The notes under the pieces: generated by a model
The model's database searches: none
What the model was told of the DNA's origin: nothing
Seen by the model: the letters and a program-made list of their open reading frames with translations, nothing else
Assembly (NCBI GenBank): GCA_027627225.1
Contig: CM051026.1
Coordinates: 5,014,415 to 5,078,414 of the forward strand
DNA length: 64,000 nucleotides
Direction: 5' to 3'
Source: Congeria kusceri
Lineage: Eukaryota; Mollusca; Bivalvia; Myida; Dreissenidae
Shown: one piece after another, positions 22,132 to 32,344 of the stretch
Numbering within the stretch: position 1 is the stretch's first letter
Layout of the letters: every line of letters begins with the position of its first letter
Made by a program: the position numbers and the translations under genes

Positions 22132-24222
22132 TAGAAAAAGTCGGGTTCAGCATGCGGTATCGACGCAATTCCGTACGACGTATTGAAGTTTCCCCCTGTC
22201 ATAGCCGCTGCACAACAGTTGTTTCAACTTGTATTCGATACAAGCATAATTCCGTCTGTATAGCGAAAAGCGATAATCTGCCCAATTCTTAATGATCCTG
22301 CCTCGGACAAACGACTTCCGCTTAACTACAGAGGAATCATCCTGTTATCATGCGTGAGAAAGTTATATAAGGCATTCCTGAACCAGAGACTATCAAAGTA
22401 CCTCGAAGGAGAAAACATTTTGGCCGACGAGCAGAATGGATTTAGAAAGAACCGCTCGTGTGGTGACCACGCCTTTACGTTAGGCAGCATAATAAGGAAC
22501 AATGCTAACGTCTTTGCTGCGTTTATTGACATTAAACGTTGTCTTGACGTCCTTGACCGTGAAATGCTGCTGTACAAGTTGCTACTCAACCGCGTAGACG
22601 GCAAGTTTTACAACTCCATACGCAATATATATGCTAGCTCCATGTCGTGTGTTCGGCTTAACGGATCACTGACTGACTGGTTCGACAGCGCCAATGGCGT
22701 CAAACAGGGATGCACGTTATCACCGACCTTGTTCGCTGTTTTTGCCGAGATTAATAACCTGGACTGCGGCGTCACTGTGGGCGATACGAAGATCTCAATC
22801 GTTATGTACGCTGACGATATCGTGCTAATTTCGGATAATGAAAATGATCTTCAGAAAATGCTTGACGTTCTCAATGACTGGTGTAGACGTTGGCGTGTTA
22901 TTGTCAAAACACCCAAATCGAAAAGCATGCACTTTCGAAAAGGCAGAAGAAATAGAACACAATATCAGTTTAAAATCGGCACCAATGAATTAGAGATGGT
23001 TGACAAGTACAAGTACCTGGGAGTCATCTTCAGTGAAAAAGGCGACTTTACAAGCGCCTGTGATGCCCTAGCAAAAGGCGCAGGCAGAGCACTTGGGAGT
23101 ATCATCAACAAAATCCACAACATGAAAGACTTTGGTTTTAAGTCGTACGAAACCCTGTACAATGCATGTGTGGTACCCGTGATGGACTATTGTGGTGGTG
23201 TATGGGGATTTAAACAGCTGCAACAGGCAGAAAATGTACAGAACCTAGCGATGCGGTATTTCCTTAGTGTCCACAGATTCGCACCAGTCGCCGCTATGGT
23301 CGGGGACATGGGATGGCTACCCACCAGATATAGACGATGGCTATGCATGCTACGCCTCTGGAATAGACTGTTGTGCATGGACCATGCCAGACTTTGCTAC
23401 AAAGTGTTTGAAATGGACTATAATGTATGCACCAATAACTGGTCGAGCGAGGTCAGGGATATTATGACGCACATCGGACTACGTGACTCTTTCAACCACA
23501 AACAAACTGTAAATATTCCCTATGCAAAGCAACGCATAGAAGTGTACTATGACTCTATTTGGAAACAAGACGTTGCTAGAATGCCTAAGTTCAGAACTTG
23601 TATTGTACTTTTAAAACAAGTTTCATACAAGAACCGTATCTCACATTAGACGTATCAAAGCACCAACGCTCGTTATATGTACAATTCAGGTCGGGCATCC
23701 TACCATTACGAACAGAAACTGGAAGATATCTCGGCGAGAGTGAGGATAGAAGACTGCAACTTCTGTGACCTTCAAACAGTTGAAAATGAAACACACTTTG
23801 TGTTAAATTGTCCAAGATATAGTGACTTAAGGCTTGGAATACTTGGCGATGCCTTGCGGGAGACTGGTTTTATGACACTGTCCCCCATAGATCAACTAGG
23901 TTATCTGATCCATAATAACACTAGACAACTAGCCAGATATATTACGTCTGCCTACTTACGCAGAAGAAGTATTCTGTATTCGTAAACACGATTACCAATT
24001 CGATACGTATGTCTGTCGCTGCCGTCATGTGATAACAATCTTTATTTTTGACACGTTTTATCAATTTATATACAACGTTGTTAATAATGGAACTTGCTCA
24101 GGTGACTTATATGCCCGGTGGGCCGGGTGTAATCTATTTTGCATCTGTATTTACTTATAAATGTAAATGTTATACACAAGTCACGATAATAAAAAATTTA
24201 CTTACTTACTTACTTACTAACA
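22132..24222 (+). mobile_element. Near-intact non-LTR retrotransposon fragment, element C
   Basis: The plus-strand RT/pol reading frame runs from about 22135 to 23985, followed by a ~210-bp 3' UTR that ends in a short (TTAC)n tail at 24198-24218. Upstream of 22132 no LINE sequence can be read in this frame (stop at 22132), so the element is 5'-truncated, lacks the endonuclease, or its start has decayed. It comes from a different family from elements A, B and D: its motifs (FAAFIDIKR, MYADDIVLIS) and 3' tail type differ. Confidence 0.88.
22135..23985 (+). pseudogene. Element C: reverse transcriptase polyprotein with two in-frame stops
   Basis: One frame reads SACGIDAIPYDVLKF, then a TAG at 22261-22263 where the family usually has a tryptophan. 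It continues through KAIICPIL, PLNYRGIILLS, DEQNGFRKNRSCGDHAF, AAFIDIKRCLDVLDREML, ANGVKQGCTLSPTLFAVF and the box IVMYADDIVLIS near residue 150 of the 431-residue segment. A TAG at 23647-23649 interrupts it. The same frame then resumes with the C-terminal part carrying CNFCDLQTVENETHFVLNCP. No frameshift is needed. The 'AFID' aspartate and YADD aspartates are intact. Point nonsense changes alone inactivate it in the aligned part. Confidence 0.88.
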
Positions 24223-24535
24223 CCAGAAAAAGGAAAGTGCATCATGTGTTGTTCCAGCGGCTTCATTTTTATTTATATGTGGAGAAATTAAAGCCGATAG
24301 TTCCATCGCTGTGTCAGAGGAACAGCACTCCTCAAGGTTTAGAACGTGTTGAATTGTGCAAATATTGATAATGACTTGTATACATAACAGAAAAAGAGCA
24401 GATTTAAATATGTGTTGCTTTAACGTCACATTTTGTGTAACGTTAATTATCACCAGTACTTGACGTTACGTCTTAGCAATTACAACACCTGCACGCATTT
24501 GTGTGGTAAATTAAGGAAAACATGCCATGGGCCTG
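24222..24535. other. No gene seen
   Basis: Spacer between the retrotransposon tail and the 13-bp repeat array; nothing supported. Confidence 0.5.
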
Positions 24536-24537
24536 TT

Positions 24538-25275
24538 TGTGTCACGTGATTATGTTACGTAGTTGTGTCGCTTGATTGTATTACGAAGTAGTGTCGAGTG
24601 ATTATGTTACGAAGTTGTGTTGCGTGATCGTGTTACGAAGTTGTGTCGCGTGATTGTGTTACGTAGTTGTGTTGCGTAGTTGTGTCGAGTGATTGTGTTA
24701 TGTAGTTGTGTTGCGCGACTGTGTTGCGTAGTTGTGTTGCGTAACTGTGTTGTGTACCTGTGTTGCGTAGTTGTGTTGCGTTACTCTGATGCGTACTTGT
24801 GTTATGTAGTTGTGCTGCGTGATTGTGTTGCGTAGTTGTGTTGCGTGATTGTTTGCGTAGTTGTGTTGCGTGATTGTGTTGCGGAGTTGTGTTATGTCTT
24901 TGTGTTGCGTGACTGTGTTGCGTTGTTGTGTTGCGTAGTTGTGTTGCGTGACTGTGTTGCATTGTTGTGTTGCGTGATTGTGTTACGTAGTTGTGTTGCG
25001 TGATTGTGTTGCGTGGTTACGTAGTTGTGTTGCATAGTTGTTCTGCGTGATTTTGTTACGTAGTTGTGTTGCGTAATTGTGTTGCGTGATTGTGTTGCGT
25101 GTTTGTGTTGCGTGATTGTGTTACGTAGTGGTGTCGCGTGATTGTGTTACGTTGTTGTGTCGCGTGATTGTGTTACGTAGTTGTGTCGCGTGATTGTGTT
25201 AGGTAGTTGTGTTGCGTGATTGTGTTGCGTAGTTTGATCTCGTGAAAGTGTTACGTAGTTTTGTTGCGTTATTAA
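24538..25275. repeat. 13-bp minisatellite in alternating pairs (GTGTTGCGTAGTT)
   Basis: The unit alternates GCGTGATTGTGTT and GCGTAGTTGTGTT, giving a 26-bp higher-order period, with about 55 units. The CG-rich variants change along the array (GTCGCG at the edges, TTGCG in the middle). On the minus strand a run of about 109 residues of H/T/Q/N stays open, which I read as a repeat artefact. Confidence 0.9.
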
Positions 25276-25464
25276 TGCAAAGCTGGTAAAATATGAGTTC
25301 GTTAAAGAAACGTATTTACTAAGCGACCATTGTCACACAACAGTGCCTATGACGTCATAAAATCACAGATTGATAACATAAAGCTATGTATATTTAAAGT
25401 TAAAAAATAAAAATGTATATATTTTCATGCAATGCTGTCCTTAAATGGACACAATCTGTGAAAT

Positions 25465-25988
25465 TGCACCTACGCCTAGGAGGCTATGTGTTTGTTGCTT
25501 ACGCCTAGGAGGCTATGTTTTTGTTACTTACGCCAAGGAGGCTATGTTTCTGTTACCTACGCCTAGAAGGCTACGTTTCTGTTACCTATGCCAAGGTGGC
25601 TATGTTTCTGTTACCTACGCCAAGGTAGCTATGTTTCTGTTACCTACGCCAAGGAGGCTATGTTTCTGTTATCTATGCCAAGGTGGCTATGTTTCTGTTA
25701 CCTACGCCTAGGTTACTATGTTTCTGGTACCTACGTCAATGAGGCTATGCTTCTGTTACCTACGCCTAGAAGGCTACGTTTCTGTTACCTACGCCTAGAA
25801 GGCTATGTTTCTGTTACCAACGCCTAGAAAGCTATGTTTCTGTTACCTACGCCTAGAAGGCTACATTTCTGTTACCTACGCCTAGAAGGCTACGTTTCTG
25901 TTACATACGCCAAGGAGGCTACGTTTTGTTACCTATGTCAAGGAGACTACGTTTCTGTTACCTACCCCAAGAGGCAATGTTTCTGTTA
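25465..25988. repeat. 29-bp minisatellite, block 1
   Basis: Units of CCTACGCCAAGGAGGCTATG plus nine bases, with CCTAGAAGG and CCAAGGTGG variants, about 18 copies. 29 is not a multiple of 3, so every frame stays open on the plus strand and the apparent proteins are incidental. Confidence 0.92.
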
Positions 25989-26048
25989 CCGTTGGTTATT
26001 TGTGTGTTGTTTTTATTTGGCTGTTTGATATCAATTTTACACAAAGAA
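25989..26048 (+). repeat. 60-bp flank duplicated after both 29-bp blocks
   Basis: GTTGGTTATTTGTGTGTTG through ATCAATTTTACACAAAGAA is repeated almost exactly at 26519-26578. The whole block plus flank (~530 bp) was therefore duplicated as a unit. Confidence 0.9.
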
Positions 26049-26067
26049 TATAAAATAAGTTGCTATA

Positions 26068-26518
26068 ATAAGGTGGCTATGATTCTGATACCTACGCCAC
26101 GGATGTTTCTCTTACCCATGCCACGGTGGCTATGTTTCTGTTGCCTACGCCTAGGAGGCTACGTTTCTGGTACCTACGCCATGGAGGCTATGTTTCTATT
26201 ACCTACGTCAAGGAGGCTATGTTTCTGTTACCTACGTCAAGAAGGCTACATTTTTGTTACCTACACCAAGGAGGCTACGTTTCTGTTACCTACGCCTATA
26301 AGGCTACGTTTCTGTTACCTACGCCTAGAAGGCTACGTTTCTGTTACATACACCAAGGAGGCTACGTTTTGTTACCTATGTCATGGAGGCTACGTTTTTG
26401 TTACCTACGCCAAGGAGGATTGGGTTCAGTTACTTACGCCAATGAGGCTCCTTTTCTGGTACGTACGCCAAGGAGACTACGTTTCTGTTACCTACCCCAA
26501 GAGGCAATGTTTCTGTTA
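26068..26518. repeat. 29-bp minisatellite, block 2
   Basis: Same unit as block 1, about 15 copies, with its last units (TACCCCAAGAGGCAATGTTT) identical to the last of block 1, as expected from a segmental duplication. Confidence 0.92.
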
Positions 26519-26578
26519 CCATTGGTTATTTGTGTGTTGTTTTTATTTGGCTGTTTGATATCAATTTTACACAAAGAA
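26519..26578 (+). repeat. Second copy of the 60-bp flank
   Basis: Nearly identical to 25989-26048; sequence diverges right after ACACAAAGAAT. Confidence 0.9.
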
Positions 26579-26579
26579 T

Positions 26580-27070
26580 TTATAATAATTTGGGAAGGTT
26601 GGATATAAACCAACGAACAAATGAAAAGACTTTGGTGGTGATCGGGAACACCGTGTGGATCCAGGATTTTAAAAATAATTCTTTACTCAACATTGGGAAA
26701 TATGGCAAGGAAGGTTACCTATCATTGACAAATTCTGTTTACCACAGAGTAACATATCTGCGCTGCCCGAGTACTCACTAGTTATCTTGTGTTTGTCTGA
26801 TGTTGATAAAAATTTTGTCTGTTAGCAACACTACGCTAACGCTCATGAACATTTTGCATGTTTGTTTAGAATGATGTTACTAGAGCAACGATAAAACAAT
26901 TTGATTTTTGTGGTGATCCGGATCGTGGTTTGGATCTAAGAATCTTTAAAATGATAAATGAAGTAACCTGTCACGAGAATATTTAATTGTTCAGTTGGCC
27001 TACGAATCTTCGCGGAGGTCTGCGCTCTCGAATGCTTCCTATATAAAATTAAACCACATTCGCATTGTGT
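26580..27070. other. No gene confirmed
   Basis: An 83-residue plus-strand frame (26530-26781) reads WLFDINFTQRIYNNLGRLDI and onward with ordinary composition. It overlaps the duplicated flank and has no start or splice context that I trust. No known domain. Confidence 0.3.
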
Positions 27071-27076
27071 TCTCAT

Positions 27077-27445
27077 ATTAGCTCTACTGTTCACCGGAAA
27101 GTCCGAGCTATTCTACTTACCCGTTCGTCGGCGTCGGCGTCGCCGTAATGCTCTGGTTAAGGTTCGCGTTCAACAAGTACATAACTATGTAACTACTATT
27201 CAATTGGAACTTTACACATGCCTTCGGGGTCACTTACAAAGGTCCATAACTCTGGCCTACAATTAAGCAGAATTATACCCGCTTATGTACTTAGTAGATT
27301 TTGCGTGCAACAACTTCATATATCTATCTCTATACCAGATACTCAATTAAAACTTCACACATGTCTTCAGGGTCATAATATATATGGTCACTAACCAAGA
27401 CCCATAACTGTGACAAAGCGTTATGAATAGTCGAGCGCACTGTAC
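27077..27445. mobile_element. TIR element of the GCTCGACTATTCAC family, short copy
   Basis: The left end, TTAGCTCTACTGTTCACC, is inverted to GAATAGTCGAGC at the right. Inside are two monomers with TGCTCTGGTTAAGGTTCGCG, ATTCAATTNAACTTCACACATG, GGGTCA and CCATAACTCTG blocks. The 60.28-61.61 kb element is a longer version. No coding sequence. Confidence 0.8.
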
Positions 27446-27719
27446 AGAGGCATTTCTTGTTTGATATCGGTTTCATTTTAAGAATTATGGTTAATAATGG
27501 TTAAAATAACTGTTGATATTGGTTGTTGTTGTTGTTGCTGGTTGTTGTTGTGTGCGAGGGTGTTGGAATCTGTACGACGTTATCAATAGACAAACCCATT
27601 CCGCGTCAGAAATTTTAATATCAGAGTTTTTCCTGTGCAAATGTGTGATTTGAAGAATCATTAATATATGAAATATTAAATATGTTCGGCGGTACATAGA
27701 TTCGCACATTATTCCATGT

Positions 27720-27930
27720 ATCATTCAGTCCTGGTTCTGAACAAGTGGAACTGTCGTCTGCATGTATAACTCTTATACGCCGTGCTCCGAACCACATGCC
27801 ATGTTTAGACCGGATACTTTGTGTACCGGATAACTGCAAACCGGAATTCAGCCATCCCTATCGACCGTTCTGCCTTGCCGCCCTCCGTCGTAGAGTCCAA
27901 CACATGTGCACTAACAACAGATGCACGATC
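27720..27930 (-). other. Dispersed exon-like module (intact homologue of the one split at 6.64/9.51 kb)
   Basis: The minus strand reads ATGCAGACGACAGTTCCACT then TGTTCAGAACCAGGACTGAA. It shares this block with 6.64-6.72 kb and the CTATCGACCGTTCTGCC block with 9.57 kb. A 72-residue minus frame (27621-27839) includes ADDSSTCSEPGLNDTWNN. The GCAGACGACA core is that of the 43-54 kb repeats. No gene can be assembled around it. Confidence 0.4.
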
Positions 27931-28168
27931 TAAAAAAAAACCTACGTAGCAAAATGGAAATTATCAGCGCTGAAAACAATAATAATCTCATATTTGTTTT
28001 TGATCTAGCAAATTGGGTTTAATCATTTTCTACAATAGTATAGTTTTATGTTTATTAAAGTAAAGTTACAGTGTCTACATTTATTATTTGTTAAAATTGA
28101 CCTAGAGTATTTAATAATCTGAATATTTATGATAACCAAAATTGACAGTATTCATGTTTTCTTATTTA
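27931..28168. other. No gene seen
   Basis: AT-rich spacer. Confidence 0.5.
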
Positions 28169-28169
28169 G

Positions 28170-28288
28170 ACAATAATATACGGCAGAGATGGGCCGGGCA
28201 TCTATAATCGGCCCGCTGCCGATATAACGACCCGAGGGCCTTTGGGCCGATTATAAACGCCCGGCCCAGCTCTGCCGTATATTGTCGT
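28170..28288. mobile_element. GC-rich palindromic MITE (ATACGGCAGAG termini), copy 1
   Basis: Starts AATATACGGCAGAG and ends CTCTGCCGTATATT; the centre has CGAGGGCCTTTGGGCC and GGGCCGATTATAAACGCCC. A second copy of the family is at 36.58 kb. A GC-rich hairpin in AT-rich DNA. Confidence 0.8.
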
Positions 28289-28289
28289 T

Positions 28290-29650
28290 TATAATACATA
28301 TCATTCTGTCACAAGAAAAGAATCATGTTACTTTCTTAATTACACAAAATGTTAACAAAAACACGAAACAAACTTTCCGTACTTTAAGTTAGACTGGGTA
28401 AACCAATTACTGGGAATGTTAGTATTTTATTGGCTTGCAACATATAACAAAAAAGAAAGAAATAAAGACTGCTGGCGTATTGTAACAATACAACATTCTT
28501 CTATCAAAATAATTCAAATATATCAAAAAAAAGATCACAAGTTTAAACAACTGTTGTGTCAACAATTCGTGCATGTCATTAACCATCTATGTTGGCAATA
28601 CACCTAATACCGTGAATCTTAATATCAGCTAATCAAAATTTAGAAAAATCATGTTCAGGTTAACCAAATGATACTGTACAAAACATCAGTCATATAACAT
28701 ATTTGCTAAAATTTTAAATCTATTCTCTTTACATATTTATAGTAAATGATAATTTATGTTAACAATGCTGTTGAAAACAAACTTTTACAAGACTTACACG
28801 TTTAAATGAGTTTATTTACCTTTAAAAACCACATTATTGAATGGAACCAAAGTTGACTGCAGCTAGCAGCAAAATTGTAACAAAGGGATGGACTTTAAAG
28901 GAGATTATTTGCGCATGTGGGCGAAATTTATGTCGAACTTCCCGGTAATAGGGATATTACGGTAATAGGGATATGGAGTAGAATAGCCGACAGGTGTCCG
29001 CAATATCGCTACAAGATGTTTGTTGACGGCATAGTAAGACTATTAATTATAACATTCATCTAATTACGCAATACGTGACGCAATTCTAACGAATGACGTA
29101 ATTTATAAACAGAAAAACAGTGACGAAACAAACCCGTTTTCGCTGGACTCTCAGATTTGTTGTGACAACAATTATGTCGTGTTTGCTTTTATTTTAAGTA
29201 AAATACATTACAGTAGTTTAATAAATCGTGCATGGACGAATTACGAATGATGAATGTGTCAGTTGGATAAATAATATATTTTGAGACTCGAATGAAATCA
29301 AACGTTCTGACCAATCATTGCGATTTCGTAAATCGAAATTCTGATCAGAATGGTTCACATGAAATTAATATCATGATTGTTAAAAATTAAGGCTTATGGA
29401 TACAAGACAATGGAATTGAAGTGCTTACAGTATTGTTGAATTTTTATTGTTGAAGGCAATGGATTGAAATTGAGGTACAGTAAAAGTTTCCGATCTGTTC
29501 AGTTTTGTTCAGTGATTCTTTTTCTCAAACTAAAAGATGCATAGGCTATAGATCGCATATATATGTAATCAATTTAACTACAAACTTTCGTTAATATTCA
29601 GTATTTGCGTTTTTGGATATAACCGTTTAATTTTGACTTAATACGCCATT
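28290..29650. other. No gene seen
   Basis: AT-rich sequence with short frames. It may hold distal promoter sequence of the recombinase gene, but I see no defined motifs. A small direct repeat CGGTAATAGGGATA lies at 28943-28975. Confidence 0.45.
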
Positions 29651-29654
29651 CGTG

Positions 29655-29944
29655 GTCGTTGACGTCGCGCGATCGGATTCTCTTCGATTATCGAAAAATC
29701 GGCCGCGGCCAATTACAATTATATCGGCTCAGCGGAGCCGCGTAACGGCCCGTAATTGACGTCAAAATATCACTATTTTTAGTAATACTATGTAATATTA
29801 CATATCGTTACTATAAATAGTAACAAACTGACGTCACGAGCGGGCCGATATTCGTATCCGCCGGGCCAATATAATCATATTGGCCCCGGGCCGATTTTCT
29901 ATATCTGAAAAGAATCAGATCGCGCGACGTCAACGACGACGACT
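29655..29944. mobile_element. Palindromic MITE adjoining the recombinase start
   Basis: 30-bp inverted ends: GTCGTTGACGTCGCGCGATC at the left and GATCGCGCGACGTCAACGAC at the right. The interior is a hairpin rich in GGCC/CCGG (ATCGGCCGCGG, CCGGGCCAATATAATC). It ends 20 bp before the recombinase ATG, so it must supply the 5' leader, and perhaps the promoter, of that gene. It may be a relative of the ATACGGCAGAG MITEs (similar GGGCCGAT blocks). Confidence 0.75.
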
Positions 29945-29963
29945 GACGTAATCACTAGAAAAC

Positions 29964-32009
29964 ATGGCGGCGTCAGAAAAAACGCTAGAATCGTTAGCAA
30001 ATCGTTTAATGGATCTCGATGCAATAATACAGTGTAATGAGACCATAGAAAGGCAGAAGATTACCAACAAAGATACATATGACTTTGTTGAAAGCAAAAA
30101 AAATGAGAACACAAGAAAAAAAACGGAATATGATGTACGACATTTCCGGGAATGGCTTACGCTGGAAGATGAAGTGACAGATTTTGAACAAATGGAGCCG
30201 GCAGCATTGGATATGTGTATGGCGAGATACTTTTTGAGTGTCAAGAATTGCAAAACAAAGAAAGACCTTGAACCCGGCACTTTAAAGGGAATTCAAGGTA
30301 GCATCAAGAGATACCTGTGTGACAAAAACTATGGTGTTGACATTATGACTGATCTGCGGTGTAAGCACTCCAGGAATGTTCTGAGGGCCAAGGCCGTGGA
30401 CTTGAAAGAAAATGGACTGGGCAACAAAGCCAAGCGATCCGATCCATTTACACCAAGAGAGATTGACATTCTGTACAAGAAAAAGCTACTTGGTACAGGT
30501 ATGTTAGCGTGTTCATGCAATCAGCTGATTCCTGTCAAGTTTACTATTTACTGTTGCATAACAACAAGGGAAGTCACTCTGAGTTCTGGAAATTTCGCAA
30601 CCTCTACATTTCGTACCCGGATTAACTTTAATTGTGACGCATTTAATACAGTCTTAAAGATAAGAAAAACCGTATTATATTGAATTTGTCAATAACATAA
30701 AAACGTACATTGTTGTTCCGGATAAGTATTAAACACATTTACTGAGTAAATCTATATATTTAAAATAAACGTACATCTCTAAACTTACTTATAATTGTTT
30801 TAGATAAGAGATACTTTCGAGCGTTATACGGTTCCGAAAAATATATAGATAAATATCATACTTGAAAATTAACAACATATTTTCCAGAATCGCCAATGTC
30901 CATTATCAACACACTCTGGTTGAACAACACCCTTTACTTTGGCCTCAGAGGCAGGCAAGAACATATGAACATGCTTTGGGGGGACCTGGAATTAATGCAG
31001 ACAACAGATGGAACCAGATACGTAGAGTACACAGAGAGAGCCACTAAGACCAGGAAGGGAATAACAGACGATGCACGAATGTTCAAGCCCAAAATCTTTG
31101 AGCAACCAGGTAGTAAATGAAGTTGATGTTAACATCGAATTATTGATATGTTATTAATCTTTCTTTACACATGTCTTATATATTGAAAAGAAATTGTAAA
31201 TTATACTTAAAATGCAATAATGAATAACATTTTATTTAATCTGTATGCTCTTATCAAACTGACAATTCTATTGTTAAGTGTAATACATATTGTTTGAAAA
31301 ACACAATAGGTTTAACATTATTCAATGAGTTGAAATAAACAATGTATTTTCAGGAGATGAGAGATGTCCAGTGAAACTATATATGGAATATGAAAGCAGA
31401 CGCCCACTTACAAGTCTGCGTCCTGACAGTAGGTTTTACCTACGGCCCAGTGATAAAGCCCGAGGTGAGGACCACTTCTGGTTCGTAAATCAGGCCATTG
31501 GTAAGAACAAACTTTGTCAGATAGCAAAAAACATTAGTACAACTGCCGGATTCACAGGAAGACATGTAAACCATTCCGGTAGAAAGACATTAGTTACCTC
31601 CCTTCTGAATGCAGGGGTTGCACCCACTGAAGTGGTTCAGGTTACCGGGCATAAAAACATCATGACACTCAACAGCTATCATAGCTTGAGCATTGACCGG
31701 CAACAACAAATGGCTAACATAATTCACAAGAATTGTACTACAAGCACAGTTTCATCTTCTAATGAGCCAGGACCTTCTGGTGATCATGATGACGACATGA
31801 GTGATGCTGAACTCCTGCAACTTTCCCAAGAGATGGATCCAGTTGTGGAGCAGACATTAAAACAAATAAACCACTATGAAAATGTACTTGACTTGCAGGT
31901 TGTTCACAGTCCAGGTGGCTCATTGTCCATGCAACACCTAAAAACCCCAGGCAAACTGTTTTCGAACTGCACATTTAATGGTGCAGTGAACCTGAATTTT
32001 AAGAAATGA
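29964..32009 (+). CDS. Tyrosine recombinase, Crypton/DUF3504-like, three exons, 470 aa
   Basis: Exons 29964-30498, 30888-31109 and 31354-32009; introns are GT-AG and both in phase 1, so the frame is continuous. The start is AAACATGGCGGCG. Residues 1-178 give an N-terminal region like a recombinase core-binding domain (RKKTEYDVRHFREWLTLEDE). Exon 2 has the first catalytic arginine in YFGLRGRQEHMNMLWGDLEL. Exon 3 has HVNHSGRKTLVTSLLNAGV (HxxR), VTGHKNIMTLNSYHSL (GHK and the nucleophile tyrosine). It ends with an acidic tail (DHDDDMSDAELL). All expected residues are present and no stops interrupt it. Family knowledge: such enzymes are transposases of Crypton elements or domesticated relatives (ZMYM2, KIAA1958, QRICH1). 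I infer a nuclear DNA-binding, possibly DNA-cutting protein; whether it is an active transposase or a host gene cannot be told. Confidence 0.88.
30499..30887 (+). other. Intron 1 of the recombinase gene
   Basis: GTATGTTAG donor and TATTTTCCAG acceptor; 389 bp; AT-rich. Splitting codon 179 in phase 1 (G|AA) gives the continuous peptide LLGTESPMSIINTLW. Confidence 0.85.
31110..31353 (+). other. Intron 2 of the recombinase gene
   Basis: GTAGTAAATG donor and AATGTATTTTCAG acceptor; 244 bp. The join restores EQPGDERCPVKLYMEY, a continuous peptide with no stop. Confidence 0.85.
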
Positions 32010-32081
32010 TAAAAACCTAAAATTTGTGACAGCATGGTGCATATTTGTAGTTTGATTTCCATTTCATTCAGCATATTGCAT

Positions 32082-32087
32082 AATAAA
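32082..32087 (+). promoter_or_regulatory. AATAAA polyadenylation signal of the recombinase gene
   Basis: First canonical AATAAA after the stop codon, 73 bp downstream. Position and AT context fit; no cleavage site can be shown. Confidence 0.5.
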
Positions 32088-32129
32088 TTTGATTAACACT
32101 ATCTTTGTTAATTGTTTTATTCATAATAT

Positions 32130-32340
32130 TAATGTTATGTACTTATACAAAATGTCACAGTATTTGCCTTTCTCATTAAATCTGAGATCTTTGTTATGTA
32201 ATTACAGATTATTACATAAAAGAAACCTAAAAAGCTGTTTGCAGATTTTTGCACAAAAATAGTTCTTTATTGTTTGTTCCTCTAAATTAATGTTACTAAT
32301 ATAATGATTTTAAAAATGAGCATTAATTTTAGTCACAAGT
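32130..32340 (+). repeat. Tandem repeat unit 1 after the recombinase gene
   Basis: Contains TGTTATGTACTTATACAAAA, TGCCTTTCTCATTAAATC, TTTGTTATGTAATTACAGAT and GCACAAAAATAGTTCTTTA. The same order follows at 33.40-33.56 and 33.53-33.70 kb, on the other side of the retrotransposon fragment. Confidence 0.7.
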
Positions 32341-32344
32341 TTCA

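Noticed and set aside
24633..24962. Minus frame of H/T/Q/N repeats (109 codons)
   Set aside because: Product of the 13-bp repeat; no start context, no flanking coding sequence.
25445..26608. Y/C/L/F-rich plus frames up to 210 codons
   Set aside because: They are translations of the 29-bp minisatellite in shifting frames.
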